64,000 nucleotides of DNA. Source: Kribbella aluminosa (lineage in GTDB: Bacteria > Actinomycetota > Actinomycetes > Propionibacteriales > Kribbellaceae). The position numbers were made by a program, and so were the translations under genes. The stretch is from positions 3,410,001 through 3,474,000 of the forward strand of contig NZ_JAGINT010000001.1 of the NCBI RefSeq assembly GCF_017876295.1, read 5' to 3'. The notes under the pieces are model-generated. The model was not told where the DNA came from. It did no database searches and saw only the letters and a list, made by a program, of their open reading frames with translations. Below are positions 57,120 to 64,000 of this stretch, piece by piece; position 1 is the stretch's first letter; every line of letters starts with the position of its first letter.

Positions 57120-58961
57120 ATGAATGACGCGCCGCGCCCGCAGTTCGAAGACGTCGAAGATGTCGTCCGGTACCAGTTGTCCCGCCGCGGCATGATCGGA
57201 GCTGGAGCCGCGGCCGCGATGACCGCCTTCCTGGCCGCTTGCTCCGGCGGCGGCTCGTACTCCGACAAGCCGGCAGGAGCCAACAACAAGCCCAGCGCCA
57301 CCAAGTCGATCCAGATCGGCAAGGCCAACATCCCGGTCCCGCGCGACCAGACCGTGATCGTCGGCCAGGTCGAGTACACCGTTTTCGACAGCTTCAACGG
57401 GATGATTCCGAACGGGTCGCCCTCGGGCGCCGGCGTGGAGCTCAGCACCGAGCCGCTGTTCTTCCTCAGCTTCGCCACCGGCAAGCTGACGCCGTGGCTG
57501 GCGACGGAGTACAAGTACAACGACGCCTTCACCGAGCTGACCCTGAAGTTCGACCCGAAGGCGCACTGGAACGACGGCCAGCCGCTCGGGGCGAACGACT
57601 TCAAGTTCACGGTCATGCTGCTGAAGGACCGCCCGGACCTCTTCGGCGGCGGCGGGGACCTCAAGGAGTTCGTGAAGTCCATCGCCGTTCCGGACCCGCA
57701 GACCGCGGTGGTCACCTTCCTGAAGCCGGCGCCGCGCTTCCACTACAACTTCATCGCTGCGATCTCCGGTGCGCCGAACAACATCATGCCCGAGCACATC
57801 TGGAAGTCGCAGGACCCGACGAAGTATAAGGACAACCCGCCGGTCCGCTCCGGCCCGTACAAGCTGAAGACGGCGATCCGGAACCAGAAGATGTTCGTCT
57901 GGGAGAAGGACCCGAACTACTGGAACAAGGACAAGCTCGACGTCAAGCCGCAGTACGTCGTGTTCCAGAGCACGTCGAAGCAGCTCGACCAGGCGTCGCT
58001 GGCGTTCGAGCGGGCCGAGTTCGACGTCGGCTCGGTCGACGAGCAGCACGCCAAGCAGCTGCGGAACACCGGCTACCCGAACCTCGTGACGACGCAGTTC
58101 CACGACCCGAACCCGCGGGTCTTCTGGCTGAACTGCGACCCGGCGCGCGGTGTGATGTCGGACCCGAAGATGCGCTGGGCGATCAACTACTGCATTGACC
58201 GGGAGAAGATCGGCAACTCGATCTGGCCGGTGAAGGTACCGCCCGCGCAGTACCCGTGGGCGGACTACCCGACCAACGACAAGTGGAAGAACGACGATCT
58301 CGCGAACAAGTACAAGTTCGAGTTCAGCCCGGACAAGGCGACCCAGCTGCTGGACGAGATCGCGCCGAAGAACGCGGCCGGCAATCGGACGTACAAGGGC
58401 AAGGAGATCAACCTCGAGATCATCACGGTCTCGCCGGTCGACGGCCCGGAGTACGCGATCGCCAACCTGCTGAAGACCGAGCTCGGGAAGGTCGGCGTAC
58501 CGGCCACCCTGCGCAGCCTGGCCGGTAGCGTGCACGACGACAAGTTCCAGCGCGGCGAGTACGACATCGACTCGAACTGGGCCGGCTTCGCGATCGACCC
58601 GGTGCAGCTGTACACCGACTGGACCAGCGACAAGTACCAGCCGATCGGCAAGAACGCCGCGCAGAAGAACAAGATGCGATTCCGCGACCCCGACTTCGAC
58701 AAGATCGTCGAACAGCTGGGCGTGCTCAACCCGGATTCGCCCGAGGCCAAGCCGCTGCTCGACAAGGCGCTGGAGATCTACTTCCAGCAGCTGCCGTTGC
58801 TCGCGTCGATCCAGACCGGCTACCCGTCGTACTTCAACACGGCGTTCTGGAAGGACTGGCCGACCGACGACAACCTGTACGAGGTGCCGCTGAACTGGTG
58901 GCCGCACTTCATCTTCGTGCTCGGCAAGATCAGCGCCACCGGGCAGAAGGGACCGGCGTGA
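57120..58961 (+). CDS. ABC transporter substrate-binding lipoprotein (SBP family 5)
   Basis: A 613-residue lipoprotein. The leader holds a twin-Arg motif (SRRGMIGAG, Arg 22-23) and lipobox FLAAC with Cys 41, so it is exported folded by Tat and anchored to the membrane. The SBP_bac_5 pattern includes FDPKAHWNDGQPLGANDFKF near 142, NIMPEHIWKSQDP near 220, GPYKLKTAIRNQKMFVWEKD and DPKMRWAINYCIDREKIG near 345. This family carries peptides, nickel or oligosaccharides. ATG 57120 is nine bases after a perfect GGAGGTGA; a GTG at 57108 overlaps that site and is rejected. Sugar-type operators upstream favour an oligosaccharide cargo. Confidence 0.93.
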   Translation: MNDAPRPQFEDVEDVVRYQLSRRGMIGAGAAAAMTAFLAACSGGGSYSDKPAGANNKPSATKSIQIGKANIPVPRDQTVIVGQVEYTVFDSFNGMIPNGSPSGAGVELSTEPLFFLSFATGKLTPWLATEYKYNDAFTELTLKFDPKAHWNDGQPLGANDFKFTVMLLKDRPDLFGGGGDLKEFVKSIAVPDPQTAVVTFLKPAPRFHYNFIAAISGAPNNIMPEHIWKSQDPTKYKDNPPVRSGPYKLKTAIRNQKMFVWEKDPNYWNKDKLDVKPQYVVFQSTSKQLDQASLAFERAEFDVGSVDEQHAKQLRNTGYPNLVTTQFHDPNPRVFWLNCDPARGVMSDPKMRWAINYCIDREKIGNSIWPVKVPPAQYPWADYPTNDKWKNDDLANKYKFEFSPDKATQLLDEIAPKNAAGNRTYKGKEINLEIITVSPVDGPEYAIANLLKTELGKVGVPATLRSLAGSVHDDKFQRGEYDIDSNWAGFAIDPVQLYTDWTSDKYQPIGKNAAQKNKMRFRDPDFDKIVEQLGVLNPDSPEAKPLLDKALEIYFQQLPLLASIQTGYPSYFNTAFWKDWPTDDNLYEVPLNWWPHFIFVLGKISATGQKGPA

Positions 58962-60052
58962 GGGCGGATGCGCCGCCGGTAGTAGCTGTGGACAAGAGCC
59001 AGGACGCCGCGTCCCCGTCCGGGGTGCGGGCCTGGCTGTCGCGGCATCCGCTGGCGGCGTACGCGATCCGCAGGTTCGGGCTCTATCTGGTGGAGCTGTG
59101 GGGCGCGCTGACCATCGCGTTCTTCTTCTTCCGCCTGATGCCTGGTGACCCGATCCAGACGCTGATCCAGACGCTGCAACAGAACTACGTCTACAACGCG
59201 CAGGCCAGTACCGAGCTGATCGCCCGGTACAAGCACGAGTTCGGGCTCGACGGGAACCTGCTGACCCAGTACTTCAAGTACATGGAGAAGCTGATCCTGC
59301 ACGGCGACCTCGGGCCGAGCCTGATCAACTACCCGACGCCGGCGCAGACCGTGATCCTGCGGTCGTTGCCCTGGACAATCGGTCTGCTCGGCATCTCCGC
59401 CGTCCTGGCCTGGATCCTCGGCATGATCATCGGCGCGATCGCCGGCTGGCGGCGCGGCAAGCTCGGCTCCGCGATCGCCACCAACCTGTCGATCGCGCTG
59501 TCGCACGTGCCGTACTTCTTCGTCGCGCTGATCCTGGTGTACGTCTTCGCGTACTCGATGGGCCTGTTGCCTGCGAGATCGGCGTACGACTCGAACATCA
59601 ATCCGGGGATCAGTCTGGCGTTCATCGGCAGTGTGCTGAAGTACGGGCTGCTCCCGGGGTTGTCGATCGTGATCATCGGGACGTTCAGCTGGATCCTGTC
59701 CACCCGGATGCTGATGATCCCCATTCTCGGCGAGGACTACCTGGTGTACGCCGAGGCGAAGGGCCTGAAGGGTTCCCGGATCCTGACCCGGTACGCGCTG
59801 CGGAACTGCTACCTGCCGCAGATCACCGCGTTCGGCATCTCGCTGGGCTTCATCTTCAACGGGAACGTGCTGGTCGAGCAGCTGTTCAACTACCCGGGTC
59901 TCGGGACCACGCTGGTGACCGCGATCCAGCAGCTCGACTTCAACACGATCCTCGGGGTCACCGACATCGCGATCTTCTCGGTGCTGACCGCCGTCCTGCT
60001 CCTCGACCTCCTGCTCCCGCTGCTCGACCCGCGGGTCAAGTACTGGAAGTGA
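58958..60052 (+). CDS. ABC transporter permease (DppB-like)
   Basis: A 364-residue permease with six helices. It has a 45-residue cytoplasmic head, then FGLYLVELWGALTIAFFFFR and the family-5 periplasmic stretch (RLMPGDPIQTLIQTL). The EAA coupling motif, YLVYAEAKGLKGSRILTRYA near residue 268, contacts the ATPases. The NYPGLGTTLVTAI segment near 312 is the typical DppB/OppB signature. The GTG start overlaps the binding-protein stop (GTGA). It forms the membrane channel with the next gene's product. Confidence 0.95.
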   Translation: MRADAPPVVAVDKSQDAASPSGVRAWLSRHPLAAYAIRRFGLYLVELWGALTIAFFFFRLMPGDPIQTLIQTLQQNYVYNAQASTELIARYKHEFGLDGNLLTQYFKYMEKLILHGDLGPSLINYPTPAQTVILRSLPWTIGLLGISAVLAWILGMIIGAIAGWRRGKLGSAIATNLSIALSHVPYFFVALILVYVFAYSMGLLPARSAYDSNINPGISLAFIGSVLKYGLLPGLSIVIIGTFSWILSTRMLMIPILGEDYLVYAEAKGLKGSRILTRYALRNCYLPQITAFGISLGFIFNGNVLVEQLFNYPGLGTTLVTAIQQLDFNTILGVTDIAIFSVLTAVLLLDLLLPLLDPRVKYWK

Positions 60053-60933
60053 TGACGATGAGACTTCTGACCGCGGTACTGCGAACGATCCGGCACAGCC
60101 GGCGGCTGGCGATCGGACTGATCATCCTCGGCGTGCTGATCCTGCTCGCGCTGTTCAGCCCGTTGATCGCGAAGGCGATCGGCGGCGGCCAGGACCCGAT
60201 CGAGCTGGCGGCGTACGACAGGTGGCTGGTGCCGGGACCGAAGCACCTGCTCGGCACCGACCAGTTCGGCCGGGACGTGTTCGCGATGGTGGTGAAGGCG
60301 CTCGCGGTGTCCCTGCAGATCGGGGCGATCGCCGGCGTGATCTCGACCGTCGTGGGCGTGATCGTGGCGTTCGTCGCCGGGTACAAGGGCGGCTGGATCG
60401 ACGGGATCCTGTCCACGTTCACCGGGATCCTGTTGGTCATCCCCACGTTCCCGTTGCTGATCGCGCTGTCGGCGTACGCGAAGAACGTCAGCCTCTTCCA
60501 GGTCGGCGTGATGATCTCGATCTTCTCCTGGCCGTTTGCGGCGAAGACGATCCGCTCCCAGGTGCTCTCGCTGAGAACGCGGCCGTACGTCGACCTGGCG
60601 CGGGTCGGCAAGGCCCGCGACATCGAGATCATCGTCACCGAGCTGCTGCCGAACCTGCTGCCGTTCATCGGGGTCGGGTTCGCGTCGTCGGCGCTCGGCG
60701 CGATCTTCGGACTGGTCGGTCTGGAGATCATCGGTCTCGGGCCGGGCGGTGTGATCGACCTGGGCCAGATCATCTTCAACGCGATCGGCACCGGGGCGCT
60801 GACCCTCGGGGCGTGGCCGATGTTCGTGGTCCCGATCGGGTTGCTGACGCTGCTGTTCGCGGCGCTGAACATGGTGAACATCGGCCTCGAAGAGGTCTAC
60901 AACCCGCGACTGAGGGGAGTGGCCGGTGAATAA
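60052..60933 (+). CDS. ABC transporter permease (DppC-like)
   Basis: A 293-residue permease. It opens RHSRRLAIGLIILGVLILLA, followed by the DppC signature HLLGTDQFGRDVFAMVVKAL near residue 62. The coupling motif is YVDLARVGKARDIEIIVTEL near 178, and GLEIIGLGPGGVIDLGQII follows near 222. Candidate starts are GTG 60049, ATG 60052 and ATG 60058; 60052 overlaps the upstream stop by one base (TGATG), while 60058 has the best spacing from GGAAG. The next gene starts eight bases before its stop. Confidence 0.93.
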   Translation: MTMRLLTAVLRTIRHSRRLAIGLIILGVLILLALFSPLIAKAIGGGQDPIELAAYDRWLVPGPKHLLGTDQFGRDVFAMVVKALAVSLQIGAIAGVISTVVGVIVAFVAGYKGGWIDGILSTFTGILLVIPTFPLLIALSAYAKNVSLFQVGVMISIFSWPFAAKTIRSQVLSLRTRPYVDLARVGKARDIEIIVTELLPNLLPFIGVGFASSALGAIFGLVGLEIIGLGPGGVIDLGQIIFNAIGTGALTLGAWPMFVVPIGLLTLLFAALNMVNIGLEEVYNPRLRGVAGE

Positions 60934-61735
60934 CGTGCTGGAAGTGAAGGGACTGGAGGTCGTCTACTCCACCAACCGCGGCGACGTGAAGGCGGTCCGT
61001 GGTATCGACCTCGACGTCCACCGCGGCGAGATCCTCGGGATCGCCGGGGAGTCGGGCAGCGGGAAGAGCACGCTCGCGGTCGCGCTGCTGCGGCTGCTGA
61101 AGGCGCCGGGCAAGGTGACCGGCGGCTCGGTGATGTTCCACCCGGCCGGGCACTCGCCGGTGGACCTGCTGAAGGTGCACGGCGAGCAGCTGCGGGTACT
61201 GCGCTGGAGCGCGCTCTCGTACCTCCCGCAGGGCTCGATGAGTTCGCTGAACCCGGTGATGCGCGTCCAGGACCAGTTCAAGGACGTGATCCTGGAACAC
61301 GCACCGAGCCGCAAGGAGTCGCTCGGCGAGCTGATCCCGCGGCTGCTCGAACAGGTCGGCCTGGAAGCACGCGTCGGCCGGATGTACCCGCACGAGCTGT
61401 CCGGCGGGATGAAGCAGCGGGTGCTGATGGCGATCGCGGTCGCGCTCGAGCCGGACCTGGTGATCGCGGACGAGCCGACCACCGCGCTGGACGTGACCAT
61501 CCAGCGGGTGATCCTGCAGTCGCTGGCCGATCTGCGCACCGACTTCGGCGTGACGCTGATGGTGATCTCGCACGACATGGGCGTGCACGCGCAGCTGGCC
61601 GACCGGGTCGCGGTGATGTACGAAGGCCAGCTGGTCGAGGTCGGCGACGTACGGCAGGTGTTCAAGGATCCGCAGGATCCCTACACCCGGCAGCTGATCG
61701 ACTCGATCCCGCAGGTCGGAAGGAGGGCATCGTGA
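60926..61735 (+). CDS. ABC transporter ATP-binding protein (DppD-like)
   Basis: A 269-residue ATPase: Walker A GIAGESGSGKSTLAVALLRL near residue 38, Q-loop region YLPQGSMSSLNPVMRVQDQF near 98, signature HELSGGMKQRVLMAIAVALE near 156, Walker B PDLVIADEPTTALDVTIQR near 178 and H-loop VISHDMGVHAQLADRVAVMY near 213. It ends soon after DPYTRQLIDSIPQ, so it lacks the Cys-rich C-terminal extension of some DppD proteins. The GTG start overlaps the permease. It pairs with the next ATPase as a heterodimer. Confidence 0.95.
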   Translation: MNNVLEVKGLEVVYSTNRGDVKAVRGIDLDVHRGEILGIAGESGSGKSTLAVALLRLLKAPGKVTGGSVMFHPAGHSPVDLLKVHGEQLRVLRWSALSYLPQGSMSSLNPVMRVQDQFKDVILEHAPSRKESLGELIPRLLEQVGLEARVGRMYPHELSGGMKQRVLMAIAVALEPDLVIADEPTTALDVTIQRVILQSLADLRTDFGVTLMVISHDMGVHAQLADRVAVMYEGQLVEVGDVRQVFKDPQDPYTRQLIDSIPQVGRRAS

Positions 61736-62619
61736 AGTCGGAACTCGAACTTCGGGGCGTCGAGCAACGATTCCACGCCCGGGACGTGGCCGGCGGCTAC
61801 CTGACCGCGGTCGACGACGTCAGCTTCACGCTGGCCGCCTCGCCGCCGCAGATCGTCAGCCTGGTCGGCCAGAGCGGCAGCGGGAAGAGCACGATCGCGC
61901 GGAACGTGCTCGGCCTGCAGAAGCCCACCGCCGGATCGGTGCTGTACGGCGGCAAGGACATCTTCAAGCTGACCCGGGCCGAGTACGACGAGTACCGACG
62001 CGACGTCCAGCCCGTGTTCCAGGATCCGTACGCGATCTTCAACCCGTTCTACCGGGTCGATCGGGTGCTCTGGAAGGCGGTGAAGAAGTTCAAGCTGGCC
62101 TCCACCCGGGCGGCCGGCCTGGAGCTGATCGAGGAGTCCCTGCGCGCGGTCCGGCTGGAGCCGGAGAACGTGCTCGGCCGGTACCCGCACCAGCTGTCCG
62201 GCGGCCAGCGGCAACGCATCATGCTGGCCCGCGTACACATGCTGAAGCCGTCGTTCATCATCGCCGACGAACCGGTGTCGATGCTTGACGCCCAGGTCCG
62301 CAAGCACTTCCTGGACATCCTGCTGGACTTCCAGCGCGAGCACGGGATGACCACGCTGTTCATCACCCACGACCTGTCCACCGTGTACTACCTCGGCGGC
62401 GAGGTGATGGTCATCACCAAAGGCCAGATCGTCGAACGCGGCCTGGTGTCGACCGTGATGCACGAGCCGTCGCACCCGTACACCCGGCTGCTGCTCGACT
62501 CCATCCCCCAACCCGACCCCGACCAGCGCTGGACCACCCGCATCGCCGTCGACGAGCTCGACCACCTCGACGACAAGACCCCCGGCGACACCACCGCCCC
62601 GGAGGCGCCGATCCTCTGA
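61732..62619 (+). CDS. ABC transporter ATP-binding protein (DppF-like)
   Basis: A 295-residue ATPase: Walker A LVGQSGSGKSTIARNVLGLQ near residue 46, Q-loop PVFQDPYAIFNPFYRVDR near 90, signature PHQLSGGQRQRIMLARVHML near 154, Walker B SFIIADEPVSMLDAQVRK near 177 (the DEPVSMLDA form is typical of oligosaccharide-type members of this family) and H-loop FITHDLSTVYYLGGEVMVI near 208. The C-terminal tail is acidic/Thr-rich. The GTG start overlaps the previous stop. The dyad element copy 5 begins on the base after its stop. Confidence 0.95.
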   Translation: MKSELELRGVEQRFHARDVAGGYLTAVDDVSFTLAASPPQIVSLVGQSGSGKSTIARNVLGLQKPTAGSVLYGGKDIFKLTRAEYDEYRRDVQPVFQDPYAIFNPFYRVDRVLWKAVKKFKLASTRAAGLELIEESLRAVRLEPENVLGRYPHQLSGGQRQRIMLARVHMLKPSFIIADEPVSMLDAQVRKHFLDILLDFQREHGMTTLFITHDLSTVYYLGGEVMVITKGQIVERGLVSTVMHEPSHPYTRLLLDSIPQPDPDQRWTTRIAVDELDHLDDKTPGDTTAPEAPIL

Positions 62620-62707
62620 CGTTTGAGGGGTTAACCCGCCGCGTTGTCCCTTAACCCATCGCATGCAGCGGGTTAAGGGACAACCTGCGGGGTTAACCCC
62701 GCTTCGG
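62620..62707. repeat. 88-bp dyad repeat element, copy 5
   Basis: The centre is CATG at 62662-62665. The inner stem is a perfect 15-bp pair, GTTGTCCCTTAACCC (62643-62657) with its complement at 62670-62684. The outer arms carry GTTTGAGGGGTTAACCC and GGGGTTAACCCC. It fills the gap between two converging genes: it starts on the first base after the ATPase stop and ends 8 bases before the phospholipase stop, an ideal site for a two-way terminator. Confidence 0.88.
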
Positions 62708-62715
62708 GTCGTGGG

Positions 62716-64000
62716 TCAGACGGTCCTGATGGCTGGGTCGCTGACGCCGGGAGTGCCGGTTTCGACGTGGCCGGCGAAGCGGCGGAGGTACGTCGGGTCT
62801 GCGGTGGTGGTGACGGAGACGTCGTACCAGTGGCTGGTGGTGGCGATCTTGTGGGTGGTGGTGCCCTTGCGGACGTCGAGCGTCTTCGTGGTTCCGGTGT
62901 ACGCGTTGGTGATGGTGACGCGGCGGGCCGTGTCGGAGGTGAAGGTGAGGACGACGGTGCCGGAGTTCGGCTTCTCGCGGGCGGTGATCTCCAGGGCGGT
63001 CGCGGGCTTGCCCTTGAAGGTGCGGAGGAAGCCGTTCGGGCCGTGAACGGTGAGGTCGGTGACGCCGGCCGAGTAGACCGGGTTCCAGCTGTCGGCGACG
63101 GTCTTGCCGGCCTCGGTGGTGTACGTCCACGGGCCGTCGGTGCGGTTCGCGGACGTGATCAGGAACTGGGCGCCGGCGTGCGGCCCGGAGCTGAAGCTCA
63201 GCTTGTACTTGCTGTCGGCAACGGCTCCGTCGACGACCGGTGCGTAGGGCAACGGACGGGTGAGTCGCCGGCCGCGTTCCTGCGCCGGGAGCTGACCGAC
63301 CGCGGGCGGCGTCGGCACGTAGTCCGGGTGCCGCTTGTTGTCCGGCGGCTGGTACGCGCTGGTGCCCGGGAGCTCCGCCGGCCGGGTGGCCGACGTACCG
63401 AAGTCGAACGCGGACGTCAGGTCGCCGCAGATCGCCCGCCGCCACGGCGAGATGTTCGGCTCGTGGACGCCGAACCGGCTCTCCATGAAGCGGATGATCG
63501 ACGTGTGGTCGAAGACCTCCGAGCAGGTGTAGCCGCCGGTGCTCCACGGCGACACCACGAGCATCGGGACCCGCTGGCCGAGACCGTACGGACCGTGCGC
63601 GGCCTTAGCGCCGGTGTACAGGTCCGGCCCGGTGTCGATTGTCGACAATCCCTGGTTCGCGTCCATCGGCGGGTACGGCGGTACGACGTGGTCGAAGAAG
63701 CCGTCGTTCTCGTCGTACGTGATGAACAGCGCGGTCTTGCTCCACACCTCGGGGTTCGCGGTCAGTGCGTCGAGGACCTGGGAGATGTACCAGGCGCCGT
63801 AGTTGGCCGGCCAGTTCGGGTGCTCGGTGAACGCCTCGGGCGCGGCGACCCAGGAGATCTTCGGCAGGCGATTCGCCTTCACGTCGGCGGCGAGCTGGGC
63901 GAACAGGCTGTCGCCGGCCTTCGCGTTCGTACCGGTGCGAGCCTTGTCGTACAAGGGGTTCCCGGGCTGCGCGGTGCGGTAGTTGTTGAAGTAGAGCAAC
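62716..64000 (-). CDS. Phosphocholine-type phospholipase C, C-terminal part (5' end outside window)
   Basis: The frame is open to the window edge; about 427 residues are seen. The catalytic domain's latter half shows PKISWVAAPEAFTEHPNWPA, ALFITYDENDGFFDHVVPPY with the metal-binding Asp/Glu/Asn near visible residue 95, GLGQRVPMLVVSPWSTGGYT and FDHTSIIRFMESRFGV. Two beta-sandwich DUF756 domains follow (from about 262, KYKLSFSSGPHAGAQFLITS, and from about 347, ALEITAREKPNSGTVVLTF). This layout is that of Tat-exported bacterial non-hemolytic phospholipases C. The exported enzyme would release phosphate esters from phospholipids. The signal peptide cannot be seen. Confidence 0.93.
   Translation of the reverse strand, partial: LLYFNNYRTAQPGNPLYDKARTGTNAKAGDSLFAQLAADVKANRLPKISWVAAPEAFTEHPNWPANYGAWYISQVLDALTANPEVWSKTALFITYDENDGFFDHVVPPYPPMDANQGLSTIDTGPDLYTGAKAAHGPYGLGQRVPMLVVSPWSTGGYTCSEVFDHTSIIRFMESRFGVHEPNISPWRRAICGDLTSAFDFGTSATRPAELPGTSAYQPPDNKRHPDYVPTPPAVGQLPAQERGRRLTRPLPYAPVVDGAVADSKYKLSFSSGPHAGAQFLITSANRTDGPWTYTTEAGKTVADSWNPVYSAGVTDLTVHGPNGFLRTFKGKPATALEITAREKPNSGTVVLTFTSDTARRVTITNAYTGTTKTLDVRKGTTTHKIATTSHWYDVSVTTTADPTYLRRFAGHVETGTPGVSDPAIRTV

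Noticed and set aside
55377..58907. A 1176-codon open frame on the - strand opposite the sacsin-like and binding-protein genes.
   Set aside because: It is the antisense shadow of high-GC genes (Arg/Val/Asp-rich, no domain), while the + strand frames have clear family motifs.
1..64000. CRISPR arrays, prophage genes, intact transposases, tRNA and rRNA genes.
   Set aside because: Read for on both strands; no regular spacer arrays, phage structural genes, DDE transposase frames or RNA gene cores were found.

Overview
The window is about 70% or more G+C, with GTG starts, four-base ATGA/GTGA gene overlaps, Tat-type lipoprotein signals and many GTAC-containing codons. Together with the metK-priA and def-fmt-rsmB neighbourhoods, ROK regulators, SCO6745-type and DUF1707 proteins, this points to a soil actinomycete. 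A Kribbella-like member of the Propionibacteriales/Nocardioidales is my best guess; that is an inference from style and gene families, not a database match. I see no rRNA, tRNA, CRISPR array or intact transposase.

Layout. 1-5.3 kb: the end of an endonuclease-fold protein, an AlkZ-like protein carrying a Gly/Ala repeat, metK and priA. 5.3-12.7 kb: an accessory block (degenerate aminoglycoside-phosphotransferase-like protein, ArsR regulator with divergent MFS exporter, HAD hydrolase, DUF1707 protein, a lipoprotein, a C39-like secreted protein) separating metK-priA from def-fmt-rsmB (13.0-16.0 kb); a 167-bp MITE-like element sits just before def. 16-24 kb: two DMT-type permeases facing each other across a repeat-rich gap, a class V aminotransferase, and a sugar locus (GH36-like hydrolase, ROK regulator, GH125 alpha-mannosidase). 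24-32 kb: a histidine kinase / two response regulators / ABC exporter operon whose ATPase is frameshifted, a lactate module (FadR-type regulator, twin operators, lldD) and an orphan kinase. 32-41 kb: PPOX and MFS pair, AlkB, a PEP-synthase-like protein divergent from a PadR cluster that has a broken membrane gene, SCO6745-family and DinB proteins. 41-53 kb: an amidohydrolase with a large Gly-rich insert, two decayed gene remnants, a ROK/Gfo-Idh-MocA/xylA operon, an epoxide hydrolase and several small enzymes and regulators. 53.5-64 kb: a 1112-residue sacsin/Hsp90-type ATPase protein, a five-gene family-5 solute ABC importer behind a LacI-like operator/promoter, and the 3' part of a phospholipase C gene.

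Three features stand out beyond ordinary gene content. First, an 88-bp dyad element is present in five copies; its two 45-base arms meet at CATG, show no length variation, and have inner stems with compensating changes. Four copies lie close behind stop codons or between converging genes. Second, several unrelated conserved proteins (AlkZ-like, RsmB, AlkB, amidohydrolase, sacsin-like) carry in-frame low-complexity inserts, and at many of these loci the + strand switches from C-rich to G-rich. Third, several genes look broken or catalytically dead: the ABC ATPase, the PadR-linked membrane protein, an alpha/beta-hydrolase remnant and the phosphotransferase.

All functional calls rest on reading motifs and protein texture by eye; no search was run.
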